From the NCBI GenBank assembly GCA_016708925.1, contig JADJET010000001.1, forward strand, positions 186,001 through 250,000: a DNA stretch of 64,000 nucleotides. Direction: 5' to 3'. The DNA is from Gammaproteobacteria bacterium (GTDB lineage: Bacteria > Pseudomonadota > Gammaproteobacteria > Pseudomonadales > Porticoccaceae). Each line of letters opens with the position of its first letter. The first letter of the stretch is position 1. The position numbers and the translations under genes were made by a program. Below are positions 55,782 through 64,000 of this stretch, piece after piece. The notes below the pieces were generated by a model that did not search any database, was not told the DNA's origin, and worked only from the letters and a program-made list of their open reading frames with translations.

Positions 55782-57539
55782 ATGAAGCCTGAACACGGAC
55801 ACCGATTGCGGCTCCTGGCGCTGTCCTGCTGGCTGGTGCTGGGTCTGGCGGGCCGCGCCCTGGCCGCGCCGCCGCCCATCATCGACTACGCCGACCGCTT
55901 TCACCCGGTGGTCGGCGCCGCCGGCATGGTGGTGTCCCAGGAGGCGGTCGCCAGCCGCGTCGGCGCCGACATTCTCGCGCGGGGCGGCAATGCCGTGGAC
56001 GCCGCCGTGGCCACCGGGTTCGCGCTAACGGTGACCCTGCCCCAGGCGGGCAATCTGGGCGGTGGCGGCTTCATGCTGGCCCACCTCAAGGAGCAGAATC
56101 AGACCATCGCCATCGATTACCGCGAGGTGGCGCCGCGCGCCGCGCACCGCGACCTGTTCGTCGGCGCCAACGGGGCGGTGGACCCGGAACTGGCGCGCTT
56201 CAGCCATCGCTCGGCCGGCGTGCCGGGCACGGTGGCGGGTCTCGCTCTGGCCCAGAAGAAATATGGCACCTTGTCGCTGGCCGAGGTGATGGCGCCCGCC
56301 ATTGCGCTCGCCGAAAAGGGTATCCGGGTGACCCGGCCGCTGGCGTTTTCCCTTGGCGAAGCCGCGTCGCGCCTGCGGAAATCCTCCGCTGCCGCCGGTT
56401 ATTACCTGCTGCCCGGCGGCGAGCCCCCGCCGCCGGGGCACCGGTTGCAGCAACCGGATCTGGCCCGAACGCTGCGCCAGATCGCCACACAGGGACCACA
56501 GGCGTTCTACACTGGCGCAGTTGCGGCACAGATCGTCGCGGAGATGAAAGCTCACGACGGCCTGATCACCGCACAGGATCTCGCCGAGTACCAGCCCGTG
56601 GAGCGCGCCCCCGTGACCGGCACCTATCGCGGCTATCAGGTCGTCGCGATGCCACCGCCCTCTTCCGGCGGGGTGCATCTGATCCAGATGCTCAATGTGC
56701 TCGAAGGCTGGAACCTCGCCGCACTGGGCCACAACAGCGCGGCGTATCTGCACCGCCTGATCGAGACGATGCGCCGCGCCTATGCCGATCGCGGCGAGTA
56801 CCTGGGCGATCCGGATTTTGTGGCGGTGCCGGTGACCGAGCTCACATCGAAGGACCATGCCGCGCGGCTGCGCGCGAGTATCGACCTGACCCACGCGACA
56901 CCTTCCAGTGCCGTGGCACCGACGCTGAAGCTGCCCGCCGAAAGCCCGCAGACCACTCATTTCTCGGTGTGGGATGCCAAAGGCAATGTGGTCAGCAACA
57001 CCTACACGCTTAATTTTTCCTACGGCAGCGGCATCGCGGTCGCGGGCGCCGGTTTTCTGCTCAACAACGAGATGGACGATTTCTCGGCCCAGCCCGGTGT
57101 ACCCAACGCCTATGGCTTGGTCGGCGGCAGCGCCAATGCCATTGAGGCGCGCAAGCGACCGCTGTCGTCGATGACACCGACGATCCTGTTCAAGGACGGC
57201 AAGCCGATCCTCGCAACCGGCAGCCCGGGTGGTCCGGTCATCATCACGGCGGTATTGCAGATCGTGCTGAATGTGGTGGATTTCGGCATGAACGTGGCGG
57301 ACGCCGCCGCGCAGCCGCGCATTCACCATCAATGGCAACCCGATCAGGTGTTTTACGAAACCGGCCTGAGCCCCGACACCCTGACCTTGCTCAGCGGCAT
57401 GGGGCATACCCTGGTCCGCTCACCCCGGGTACTGGGCCGCACCCAGACCATCGGCAGTGACGGCACTCTGCTTTACGGCGCCAACGATACCCGCTGGCCC
57501 GGCGGTGAAGCGGTGGCGGTCGAGGCGATCGCCCGCTGA
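55782..57539 (+). CDS. ggt: gamma-glutamyltransferase
   Basis: Periplasmic enzyme hydrolysing or transferring the gamma-glutamyl group of glutathione. It has 585 residues. The signal peptide LRLLALSCWLVLGLAGRALAA is clear. The small-subunit nucleophile Thr starts the TTHFSVWDAKGNVVSNTYTL segment, and GGSANAIEARKRPLSSMTPTI and TGSPGGPVIITAVLQIVLNV are the family signatures, so autoproteolysis into two subunits is expected. It stands alone, divergent from the GNAT gene (99 bases). Confidence 0.95.
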   Translation: MKPEHGHRLRLLALSCWLVLGLAGRALAAPPPIIDYADRFHPVVGAAGMVVSQEAVASRVGADILARGGNAVDAAVATGFALTVTLPQAGNLGGGGFMLAHLKEQNQTIAIDYREVAPRAAHRDLFVGANGAVDPELARFSHRSAGVPGTVAGLALAQKKYGTLSLAEVMAPAIALAEKGIRVTRPLAFSLGEAASRLRKSSAAAGYYLLPGGEPPPPGHRLQQPDLARTLRQIATQGPQAFYTGAVAAQIVAEMKAHDGLITAQDLAEYQPVERAPVTGTYRGYQVVAMPPPSSGGVHLIQMLNVLEGWNLAALGHNSAAYLHRLIETMRRAYADRGEYLGDPDFVAVPVTELTSKDHAARLRASIDLTHATPSSAVAPTLKLPAESPQTTHFSVWDAKGNVVSNTYTLNFSYGSGIAVAGAGFLLNNEMDDFSAQPGVPNAYGLVGGSANAIEARKRPLSSMTPTILFKDGKPILATGSPGGPVIITAVLQIVLNVVDFGMNVADAAAQPRIHHQWQPDQVFYETGLSPDTLTLLSGMGHTLVRSPRVLGRTQTIGSDGTLLYGANDTRWPGGEAVAVEAIAR

Positions 57540-57679
57540 TCGCTCTTTCATCCTGACCCGCACACTCGGGCGTAGCGACTTGCACCGAACAGGCAGTTAG
57601 CAGTTTTCAGCAACCTGCTAGCCGTTTTCCAACACGTTGCCGGCGGGCCGCGGCCATTTCCTGCGCTTGTCGTTGCGGC

Positions 57680-57693
57680 TTGATGTTGATCAA
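57680..57693 (+). promoter_or_regulatory. perfect FNR/ANR box of the cbb3 operon
   Basis: TTGATGTTGATCAA is an exact match to the FNR/ANR consensus TTGAT-N4-ATCAA. TATCAT at 57715-57720 lies at the spacing of a -10 hexamer for a class II FNR promoter (box centre about 41 bases before the expected start). It precedes the Yip1-like gene and ccoNOQP, so the operon is probably induced at low oxygen. Confidence 0.9.
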
Positions 57694-57766
57694 CACGCGA
57701 ATTGCTGGCGTCGCTATCATGAACGAACATTCAATGGCGCGCCCGTCGCTCTAAAGGAGGCTACGC

Positions 57767-58357
57767 CTGCTCCTCACTCTGCTCATCCATCCCGGCAGTA
57801 TCCTGCGCACCCTCGCCCGATCTGATCATGCGCGAGCCTTGTCGGTGCAGCGCTGCCTGCCCGCGCTGCTGCTGTTGCCTCCGACCTGCGCCGCTATCGG
57901 CGGAGTGCTGTTCGGCTGGCGTCTGGGCACGTCCGCCCCCCTGTACTTGGGCGCCGGGCAGATGATTACCGTCAGCCTGCTGTATCTGTTGGCGCTCTGT
58001 TTCGGCTTCTTCAGCACCGTACTACTGGCGCGCTGGATGGGGCGCACCTATGGCGCTACCGCGCCGCTGGAAGTGTATGTGGCGTTTTTCACCGTGGTCA
58101 GCGCGCCGCTGGCGGTAGCCAGCCTTGCGCATCTGTTCCCCCATGTATTTTTCAATATCCTGGGGATGATCCCGGCACTGATTTGGAGCATGACCCTGCT
58201 GTACCGCGGGCTGCCTGCGGTCCTGCATATTCCACCCGAGCGCGGCATGCTGATGTCCTCGGCGCTGGTGGGCTGGCTGCTGGTGGCCGCCGTGAGCCTG
58301 CTGGGCATCAGCGCTGGACTATGGACTGCCGGGCTGGGTCCGGCCATCAGAATCTGA
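57767..58357 (+). CDS. Yip1-family integral membrane protein, CTG start likely
   Basis: Hydrophobic protein of about 196 residues with five predicted membrane helices (CLPALLLLPPTCAAIGGVLFGW, MITVSLLYLLALCFGFFSTVLLA, VAFFTVVSAPLAVASLAHLF, FFNILGMIPALIWSMTLLY, LVGWLLVAAVSLLGISAGLW), matching bacterial Yip1-like proteins. A perfect AAAGGAGG at 57753-57760 is followed after 6 bases by CTG; an in-frame TAA lies just upstream. The continuation LLLTLLIHPGSILRTLARSDHARAL fits the family N terminus, so CTG 57767 is preferred over TTG 57839. First gene of the cbb3 operon; function unknown. Confidence 0.75.
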   Translation: MLLTLLIHPGSILRTLARSDHARALSVQRCLPALLLLPPTCAAIGGVLFGWRLGTSAPLYLGAGQMITVSLLYLLALCFGFFSTVLLARWMGRTYGATAPLEVYVAFFTVVSAPLAVASLAHLFPHVFFNILGMIPALIWSMTLLYRGLPAVLHIPPERGMLMSSALVGWLLVAAVSLLGISAGLWTAGLGPAIRI

Positions 58358-58374
58358 ATGGGAGCCTTGACTGG

Positions 58375-59853
58375 ATGAGCGTCAGCAATAACGGGTATTA
58401 CCACGACGGCTTGGTGCTCAGACTCGTCCAGTTTTCCGTGCTGTGGGCCGTGGTGGCGATGTCCGTGGGCGTTTTTATCGCGGCCGAATTTCTCTGGCCC
58501 ACGCTGGATTTGGGTCAATTCTGGCTGTCGTTCGGCCGGCTAAGGCCGCTGCACACCAACGGTGTCATTTTCGGTTTCGGGGTTTCCGCTCTGATGGCAA
58601 CGGCCTTTTACAGCGTGCAACGCACCTCGCATGTAACGCTATTCTTGCCCAAGCTGGCCTGGTTCTGCTGCTATGCGTGGCAACTGACCGTGCTGTTCGG
58701 CGGCATTTCCCTGTTGGCGGGCTGGACCTCAAGCAAGGAATACGCCGAGCTCGAATGGCCATTCGACATCGCCATTGCGGTGATCTGGGTCTGCTTTGGC
58801 ATCGTCTTCTTCGGCACCATTGCGCGCCGCCGGATCCGGCCCATCTATATCTCGAACTGGTTCTATGGCGGTCTGATCATCGTCATCGCGATGCTGCACA
58901 TCGTCAACAATCTTGCGCTGCCGGTGTCCATCGGCAAATCCTATTCCCTCTATGCCGGCGCCCAGGATGCCATCGTGCAGTGGTGGTACGGGCACAATGC
59001 CGTCGGCTTTCTGCTCACCGGCGGCTTTCTGGGCATGCTCTATTACTTTCTGCCCAAGCAGGCGGAACAGCCGATCTGGAGTTATCGCCTGTCGGTGGTG
59101 GCATTCTGGGCCTTCACCTACAGCTACATCTGGGCCGGCCCACACCATCTGCACTACAACGCCATTCCGGAGTGGGTGCAGTCGCTCGGCATGGTGATGA
59201 GCCTGGTGCTGCTGGCGCCTTCCTGGGCCACCATGATCAACGGCATCATGACGGTCAGCAAAGCTTGGCCAAAACTGAAAACCGATCCGGCGCTGAAGTT
59301 CATCGTGCTGTCGCTGGCCTTTTACGGACTGGCCACCTTTGAAGGGCCGATGATGGCGATCCGCAGCGTCAACGTGGTAAGCCATTTCACCGACTGGACC
59401 ATCGGCCATGTGCATTCCGGCGCCCTCGGCTGGAACGCACTGGTGACCTACGGCACCTTTTATTTTCTGGTGCCACGCCTGGTGGGTGCCGAGCTCCACA
59501 GCACCCGGCTGGCCAACCTGCACTTTGTGCTCGCGCTGGCCGGCACGCTGCTGTACATCCTGTCGATGTGGGCGGCGGGCGTATCCCAGGGCCTGCTCTG
59601 GCTGAGCGTGGATAAGCTGGGCGAGCTGAGCTTTACCTTCCGCGACATCATGACGGGCATGAAACCCTACTATGCACTGCGGTTGGTCGCGGGTCTGATG
59701 TTCCTGAGCGGCACGGTGCTGATGGCCTACAACTTGTTCATGACCACGCGTGGCCGTCAGCCGCTCCAGTGCGCGCCTGCACCGGTTCCAGAGCCCTGGC
59801 GACTACCGGAGAGTGGCTACCGAACTGTTACTGCAAAGCAGGTCAACGCATGA
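58375..59853 (+). CDS. ccoN: cytochrome cbb3 oxidase subunit I, CcoN
   Basis: Catalytic haem-copper subunit of the high-affinity cbb3 oxidase, 492 residues, 12 transmembrane helices expected. The copper and haem ligands are visible in RLRPLHTNGVIFGFG (low-spin haem His), WWYGHNAVGF (CuB His plus cross-linked Tyr helix region), AGPHHLHYNAIPEW (two CuB His) and VVSHFTDWTIGHVHSGALGW (haem b3 and low-spin haem His). It starts 17 bases after the Yip1-like gene and overlaps ccoO (ATGA). Confidence 0.96.
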   Translation: MSVSNNGYYHDGLVLRLVQFSVLWAVVAMSVGVFIAAEFLWPTLDLGQFWLSFGRLRPLHTNGVIFGFGVSALMATAFYSVQRTSHVTLFLPKLAWFCCYAWQLTVLFGGISLLAGWTSSKEYAELEWPFDIAIAVIWVCFGIVFFGTIARRRIRPIYISNWFYGGLIIVIAMLHIVNNLALPVSIGKSYSLYAGAQDAIVQWWYGHNAVGFLLTGGFLGMLYYFLPKQAEQPIWSYRLSVVAFWAFTYSYIWAGPHHLHYNAIPEWVQSLGMVMSLVLLAPSWATMINGIMTVSKAWPKLKTDPALKFIVLSLAFYGLATFEGPMMAIRSVNVVSHFTDWTIGHVHSGALGWNALVTYGTFYFLVPRLVGAELHSTRLANLHFVLALAGTLLYILSMWAAGVSQGLLWLSVDKLGELSFTFRDIMTGMKPYYALRLVAGLMFLSGTVLMAYNLFMTTRGRQPLQCAPAPVPEPWRLPESGYRTVTAKQVNA

Positions 59854-60494
59854 ACGGTCTGGGCCTGCACAAAAAGCTGGAGGAAAACGCCGGCCTGCTG
59901 ATTTTCGGCATCCTGTTCGTGTCCGCCATCGGCGGGCTGGTGCAGATATTACCCAGCCTGTTTCAGGAATCACTCAGCGCACCCATGGCAACAACCCGCG
60001 TCTATGACGCTGTCGAACTGACCGGACGGGACATCTATATTCGCGAAGGCTGTCATGTGTGCCACTCGCAACAAGTGCGCCCACTGGTGGCCGAAGTGGA
60101 ACGCTATGGACCCTATTCCCGTGCGGGTGAATTCGTGTACGACCGGCCCTTCCTCTGGGGCTCCAAGCGTACCGGTCCCGACCTGCACCGGATCGGCGGC
60201 AAGTACAGCAACCGCTGGCACGAGGTGCACCTGCTGGACCCGCGCAGCGTGGTGCCCGAATCCATCATGCCGGCCTACCCCTGGCTGGCGGAACGGGCGG
60301 CAACAGCGGCGGGCGACATCCAGCAAAAAATGCGGGTACTGCGCCGGTTGGGGCATCCCTACACGGATGCGGACATCACCGGGGCTCCGGCCCGACTGGA
60401 AGGGCTGCGCGAACTGGATGCGCTCGTCGCGTATCTGCAGATGTTGGGCACCGGCCTGGATCCCGCTGTCACTGACGAGCATGAGGGGCACTGA
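59850..60494 (+). CDS. ccoO: cytochrome cbb3 oxidase subunit II, CcoO
   Basis: Monohaem cytochrome c subunit, 214 residues. One N-terminal membrane helix (LLIFGILFVSAIGGLVQILPSLF), then the haem-binding site REGCHVCHSQQVRP, and the axial Met in SIMPAYPWL. The ATG at 59850 overlaps the ccoN stop by four bases. It passes electrons from CcoP to CcoN. Confidence 0.96.
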   Translation: MNGLGLHKKLEENAGLLIFGILFVSAIGGLVQILPSLFQESLSAPMATTRVYDAVELTGRDIYIREGCHVCHSQQVRPLVAEVERYGPYSRAGEFVYDRPFLWGSKRTGPDLHRIGGKYSNRWHEVHLLDPRSVVPESIMPAYPWLAERAATAAGDIQQKMRVLRRLGHPYTDADITGAPARLEGLRELDALVAYLQMLGTGLDPAVTDEHEGH

Positions 60495-60495
60495 G

Positions 60496-60639
60496 ATGGG
60501 TTGGTTTCTGTTTATCGGCGACATGCTGGTCATGCTGTTCATGACCGCTCTGGTGGTGTGGCTGTCCCTGCGCTCGACTACCGAAACCCTGGATTACAGT
60601 GCCCGCATTCCGCTTGAGGATGATCAGGATCATGGCTGA
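60496..60639 (+). CDS. ccoQ: cbb3 oxidase small subunit CcoQ
   Basis: 47 residues: one membrane helix (LFIGDMLVMLFMTALVVWLSLR) and a short acidic tail, as in CcoQ/FixQ. It starts one base after the ccoO stop codon, with GAGGGG upstream inside ccoO, and its last 8 bases overlap ccoP. CcoQ stabilises the complex. Confidence 0.85.
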   Translation: MGWFLFIGDMLVMLFMTALVVWLSLRSTTETLDYSARIPLEDDQDHG

Positions 60640-61525
60640 CATGCCCTCGGATTTCTGGAGTGGCTGGGTCATGCTGCTCTTCGTATTCGGCTTCATCGGC
60701 CTCGCCTGGCTGGTGCTGAGTGTGTATTTTCTGCCCACGGCTCCGGACGATCACGTGGAAGCGGGTGCGGAGGAGCCGGTGTGGGACGGAAATCTCCGCG
60801 AGGGTAACAACCCGGCACCGTTCTGGTGGTTTTGGCTACTCCTTGCCGCGATGGTTTTCAGCGTGGTGTACCTGATGCTGTACCCGGGTTTCGGCTCCTA
60901 CGCCGGGGCGTTCAAGTGGTCCCAGGGCGGCCAGTTGCGAGACCACCAACAGGAGTTCATCGCCGAGTTCGCCGCTGTTCGCGGCGAGCTGCTGGCGCAG
61001 TCGCTGCCGGAGCTGGCCGCCGATCCCCGAGCCATGGATACCGCCGCCGGACTGTTCCGGGAAAACTGCGCCGCCTGTCATGGCGCCCGCGCGACGGGGC
61101 AGGCCAATCTGTTCCCGAACCTGCGCGATGGTGACTGGCAGTGGGGTGGCACGCCCGAGCAGATCGAGCAGACCATCCGCCACGGTCGTACCGCCATGAT
61201 GCCGAGTTGGCAGGCAGTGCTGAATGACGAAGGCGTCCGCAATGTTGCCGGCTATGTACAGACCCTGGCCACGGGTGCGGTCGAGAATCATCCCGGCCAG
61301 GGCCAGTACATGCAGCTCTGCGTGGGATGCCACGGCCCCACGGGCGATGGCAATCCGCTGCTTGGCGCACCGCGCCTGAACGACGACATCTGGTTGTATG
61401 GCGGCAGCGCCGCAGCCGTCTCGCAAACCCTGAGTCAGGGGCGCGGTGGTCAGATGCCGGCGTTTGGCCAGCGCCTCGATGATCTCCAGATCAAGTTACT
61501 GGTGGCTTGGCTGGCTAGGCCCTGA
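60632..61525 (+). CDS. ccoP: cytochrome cbb3 oxidase subunit III, CcoP
   Basis: Dihaem cytochrome c subunit, 297 residues. Two N-terminal membrane helices (WVMLLFVFGFIGLAWLVLSVYFLP and FWWFWLLLAAMVFSVVYLML) and two haem c sites, ENCAACHGARATG and QLCVGCHGPTGDGN, with Met ligands in AMMPSW and GQMPAF. ATG 60632 overlaps ccoQ. The assembly genes ccoGHIS do not follow; two minus-strand kinase genes do, so they must be encoded elsewhere. Confidence 0.96.
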   Translation: MADMPSDFWSGWVMLLFVFGFIGLAWLVLSVYFLPTAPDDHVEAGAEEPVWDGNLREGNNPAPFWWFWLLLAAMVFSVVYLMLYPGFGSYAGAFKWSQGGQLRDHQQEFIAEFAAVRGELLAQSLPELAADPRAMDTAAGLFRENCAACHGARATGQANLFPNLRDGDWQWGGTPEQIEQTIRHGRTAMMPSWQAVLNDEGVRNVAGYVQTLATGAVENHPGQGQYMQLCVGCHGPTGDGNPLLGAPRLNDDIWLYGGSAAAVSQTLSQGRGGQMPAFGQRLDDLQIKLLVAWLARP

Positions 61526-61546
61526 AGCGGGAACCAGTGGCCACGC

Positions 61547-62755
61547 TCAGGCCCGCTCCAGCAGTCTGTTGAGTTCCGAAATGCCGATGTAACCCAGGCC
61601 GCTGGCAAAATTCATCATGGCGTCAAGATGGGTGCGGCGACCGTGGGCAATGCGCAGACTGGTGGCGACCGCGATCACCGAGATTTTGTAATAGGAAAAC
61701 ACCTGGTAGTAGAACAGCCGCTGGCGGTCCACCAGGTTGCCCGACACCTGTTCATAGCGTTCCAGAAACTCATCCACCGGCATCAGGCTGCTGGCGAGTC
61801 CGGTTCCCGTCTCGTCCGAACAGCCGAACAACGCCAGACTCGCCCAGGCCAGGTCGTCGTGATAATCGCCGAGATAGGCGAGTTCCCAGTCGAAAATGGC
61901 GTTGATGGTCAGTGCATCGTCGTACATGAAATTGCCGCTGCGGTAATCGCCGTGCACCAGCACCGGCCGTTCGACCACCGGGCGGTTTTCCCGCAGCCAG
62001 AGCGCCGCGCGCTCCATGATGGGGTGGGCATCGAGGGTATCCTCGTGCCAAGCGCGTTCCCACAACCCCAGCGCCCAGTCGTTGGCCTGGGTGGTCCCGG
62101 GTGCCGGTACCGCGAAACTGGGCAGGGATTGCGCGCGCCAATCGAGATTGTGAATGCGGGCCAGAATGGCGACGAACTGTTCCTTCAGCGCGTCGCGCAG
62201 ACTCGGTTCGAAGTACATGCCGACCCCGCTCATCTTGTCGGCACCCGGAGGCCGCACCGTGCCTTCGACAAAACCCGCAATCAGGGCCGGGCGGCCGAGC
62301 GCGGCGCCTTCCGGATCCAGCCAGAGCACCTCGGGAACCGGTACCACACCCCGCATGGCGCGCAGCACTTCCCACTCCCGCAGCCGATGCGTCTCGACGA
62401 TGGCTTCGGACGGATCCATGCGCAGCATCAGACGCTGGGTTACGGAGCCGGCCTGACCAGCAGGCTGCCAGGTGAGGAAGAAACTGAACTGCTCCTTGGA
62501 CGCGCCACCGGAGAGTCGCGCCACCTGCTCCACTTTCAGATCGGTCTGCCCGGTTTCCCGCGCGAGGAAAGCGCGCAGACGCTCCGGCAGCGCGCTGAAA
62601 TCCATCGAGTGCTCGGGCAGCTCGACGCGCTTGTCGAGCTTGCGGGTGAAAATTTCATCGATGGCAGGTTCCACCGGATAGCGCGCGCGCATGGCGGCGA
62701 TCCACGTCGGCGTGGGACTGTGGCGCAGGGCGAGGGTGGCGGTGTGGTGTTTCAT
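61547..62755 (-). CDS. APH-fold phosphotransferase, ACAD10/11- or LvaA-like kinase
   Basis: 402 residues of the aminoglycoside/choline-kinase fold. Landmarks: VARLSGGASKEQFSFFLTW (nucleotide-binding loop), LMLRMDPSEAIVETHRLREWEVLRAM, the Brenner motif HGDYRSGNFMYDD and IFDWELAYLGDYHDDLAW. This clade is not antibiotic resistance; its members are the kinase half of ACAD10/11 and LvaA, which phosphorylate 4-hydroxyacyl-CoA so that it can be isomerised into beta-oxidation. It lies 7 bases downstream of its paralogue at 62763-64000. Confidence 0.82.
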   Translation of the reverse strand: MKHHTATLALRHSPTPTWIAAMRARYPVEPAIDEIFTRKLDKRVELPEHSMDFSALPERLRAFLARETGQTDLKVEQVARLSGGASKEQFSFFLTWQPAGQAGSVTQRLMLRMDPSEAIVETHRLREWEVLRAMRGVVPVPEVLWLDPEGAALGRPALIAGFVEGTVRPPGADKMSGVGMYFEPSLRDALKEQFVAILARIHNLDWRAQSLPSFAVPAPGTTQANDWALGLWERAWHEDTLDAHPIMERAALWLRENRPVVERPVLVHGDYRSGNFMYDDALTINAIFDWELAYLGDYHDDLAWASLALFGCSDETGTGLASSLMPVDEFLERYEQVSGNLVDRQRLFYYQVFSYYKISVIAVATSLRIAHGRRTHLDAMMNFASGLGYIGISELNRLLERA

Positions 62756-62762
62756 CCGGCAT

Positions 62763-64000
62763 TCATCCGAATTGCTTGCGCAGGTCGCGCCGGGCCGCGC
62801 TCGGCGCGTCGTCGAGCAGACGCTGCAAAATGGAAATCGAGATGTAACCGAAACCGCTCAGCAGATTCATCATGGCGTCGAGGTGGGTGCGGCGCCCGTG
62901 TGCGGTACGCAGGCTGGTGGCGACCGCGATGACCGCCATCTTGTAGGCGTTGAGCACGTCGAAATAAAACAGTTTGTCTTCGTCCACCGGCAGACCGCTG
63001 TAGTCGCAGTAGCGCGCCAGAAACTCCGCGCGGGGCAACAGGCCAGACACCAGCAAGGTGCCGCTGTCGTCCGGACAGCCCAGGATGTCACTAGCCGTGT
63101 AGGACAGGTCTTCGTGGTGATCGCCGATATGGGCCAGCTCCCAGTCGAGCACCGCGTTGATTTGCAGGTCGTCGGTGTACATGAAGTTGCCACTGCGGTA
63201 ATCGCCGTGCACCACCACCGGGTGTGCCACCACCGGCATGTTGCGCTTCAGCCAGTCGGCGGCATATTCGAGAATGGGATGCGCTTCCAGGGTGTCCTCG
63301 TGCCAGACCCGCTCCCATACGCCCAGTGACCAGGCATTGCCCTGAATGGTGCCCGGCTCGGGACGGTCGTAGGACGAGAGCTCCCGATTCTGCCAGTCCA
63401 CGGTGTGGATACGCGCCAGGTGCCGCACGAATTGATCCTTGAGCCCGGCGCGCAAATGCGGCTCGAAATACATGCCGAGCCCGCTCGCTTTTTTGCCACC
63501 CTCAGGCTGTACCGTACCTTCGAGAAAACCCGCGATCAGGAAGGGATGGCCCAGGCTCGCGGGCGTCGCATCCACCCAGAGCACCTCGGGCACCGGCACT
63601 TCGCCCCACATGGCGCGCAACAATTGCGCCTCGCGCAGGCGGTGCGTCTCGACGATGGATTCGCTGGGGTCCATGCGCAGGATCAGCTTGCGCGTGGCGC
63701 GCGCGCCGTCGTCCTGGCGCCAGGTCAGATCGAAGGTGAATTGCTCCTTGGACGCACCGCCGGAAAGTCGCGCGAGCCGGGCGAGTTCCAGGTCCGGCTG
63801 CCCGGTGACGCGGCGCAGATAGGTGCCGAGGCGCTCGGCAAGGTGGTCGAAATCGGTGCGGTGTTCCGCCGGATGGGCGCGGTTTTCGAGCTTGCGGGTG
63901 AGCACCGCATCGAGATGGCTTTCCACCGGGAAGCGGGCACGGATGGCGGCGATCCAGTCCGCCGTGGGCGCGGCGCGCAGCCGCTGGGTCGGGGTATGGA
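62763..64000 (-). CDS. APH-fold phosphotransferase paralogue, 5' end outside the window
   Basis: Tandem paralogue of 61547-62755, in the same orientation and nearly full length. The reading frame is open to the window end (PTADWIAAIRARFPVESHLDAVLTRKLENR upstream of the internal ATG at 63926), so its start codon lies just beyond 64000. Motifs ARLSGGASKEQFTFDLTW, LILRMDPSESIVETHRLREAQLLRAM, VHGDYRSGNFMY and LDWELAHIGDHHEDLSY are conserved. The pair probably act on different hydroxyacyl-CoA substrates or form a heteromer; inference only. Confidence 0.8.
   Translation of the reverse strand, partial: HTPTQRLRAAPTADWIAAIRARFPVESHLDAVLTRKLENRAHPAEHRTDFDHLAERLGTYLRRVTGQPDLELARLARLSGGASKEQFTFDLTWRQDDGARATRKLILRMDPSESIVETHRLREAQLLRAMWGEVPVPEVLWVDATPASLGHPFLIAGFLEGTVQPEGGKKASGLGMYFEPHLRAGLKDQFVRHLARIHTVDWQNRELSSYDRPEPGTIQGNAWSLGVWERVWHEDTLEAHPILEYAADWLKRNMPVVAHPVVVHGDYRSGNFMYTDDLQINAVLDWELAHIGDHHEDLSYTASDILGCPDDSGTLLVSGLLPRAEFLARYCDYSGLPVDEDKLFYFDVLNAYKMAVIAVATSLRTAHGRRTHLDAMMNLLSGFGYISISILQRLLDDAPSAARRDLRKQFG

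Noticed and set aside
61547..64000. Aminoglycoside-resistance phosphotransferases
   Set aside because: Motifs fit the ACAD10/11/LvaA kinase branch; the context is metabolic and there is no mobile resistance setting.

Overview
This 64-kb, GC-rich window reads as a chromosomal segment of a gammaproteobacterium. Two conserved neighbourhoods support that: (i) pyrG-kdsA-eno-ftsB-ispD-ispF-truD-pcm-nlpD next to fdxA-mutS, and (ii) recA-recX ... alaS-lysC-csrA-tRNA-Ser. Both are typical of Pseudomonas-like Gammaproteobacteria, but here they are rearranged. surE is missing between truD and pcm, rpoS is missing between nlpD and fdxA, and cinA and recA, usually neighbours, lie about 31 kb apart in opposite orientation. 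No species can be named from the sequence alone.

Layout. 1-9.7 kb: mutS (3' part), fdxA, then a tight minus-strand housekeeping run (nlpD, pcm, truD, ispF, ispD, ftsB, eno, kdsA, pyrG). 10-16.6 kb: epoxide hydrolase, a frame-broken nudix-esterase-cinA operon, a SnoaL-like protein and two luciferase-like oxidoreductases (LLM). 16.7-28.1 kb: a minus-strand defence island with a HTH regulator, a DUF3800 protein, a small nuclease-like protein, a type I restriction-modification operon (hsdR, hsdM, a DUF1016 PD-(D/E)XK gene, hsdS), a GHKL-ATPase/PD-(D/E)XK nuclease gene and an orphan C-terminal-like protein. Several of these genes are broken by small frameshifts, and a helicase-like N-terminal scrap marks the left edge. 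28.5-37.6 kb: accessory metabolism with three more LLM genes (one truncated, one a pseudogene), a large uncharacterised protein, an IS5-like transposase scrap, a persulfide dioxygenase-rhodanese fusion, an ACAD10/11-type acyl-CoA dehydrogenase and a CaiB/BaiF CoA-transferase. 37.7-45.8 kb: tRNA-Ser(GCU), csrA, lysC, alaS, a HIT protein, a Trm112-like protein, an M23 peptidase, recX and recA with a LexA box. 46-49.9 kb: a MaoC dehydratase, an acyl-CoA dehydrogenase, an MBL hydrolase and an SDR protein. 50-54.7 kb: the glyoxylate shunt (aceA, a LysR regulator, glcB). 54.7-64 kb: a GNAT protein, gamma-glutamyltransferase, a cbb3 oxidase operon (Yip1-like-ccoN-ccoO-ccoQ-ccoP) behind a perfect FNR/ANR box, and two tandem APH-fold kinases of the kind tied to ACAD10/11 and LvaA.

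How it fits together. The non-housekeeping genes suggest a versatile aerobic/microaerobic heterotroph that degrades organic acids and hydrophobic compounds through acyl-CoA intermediates, uses acetate or fatty acids via the glyoxylate shunt, and respires at low oxygen with cbb3 oxidase. Two regulatory observations stand out. An identical 16-bp element lies 72 and 80 bp upstream of aceA and glcB, flanking the LysR gene. A perfect FNR/ANR box precedes the cbb3 operon. One-base frame breaks, two of them in homopolymer runs (cinA and lysR), are concentrated at 11.5-12.8 kb and in the defence island. They could be assembly errors or real decay, and only reads can decide.
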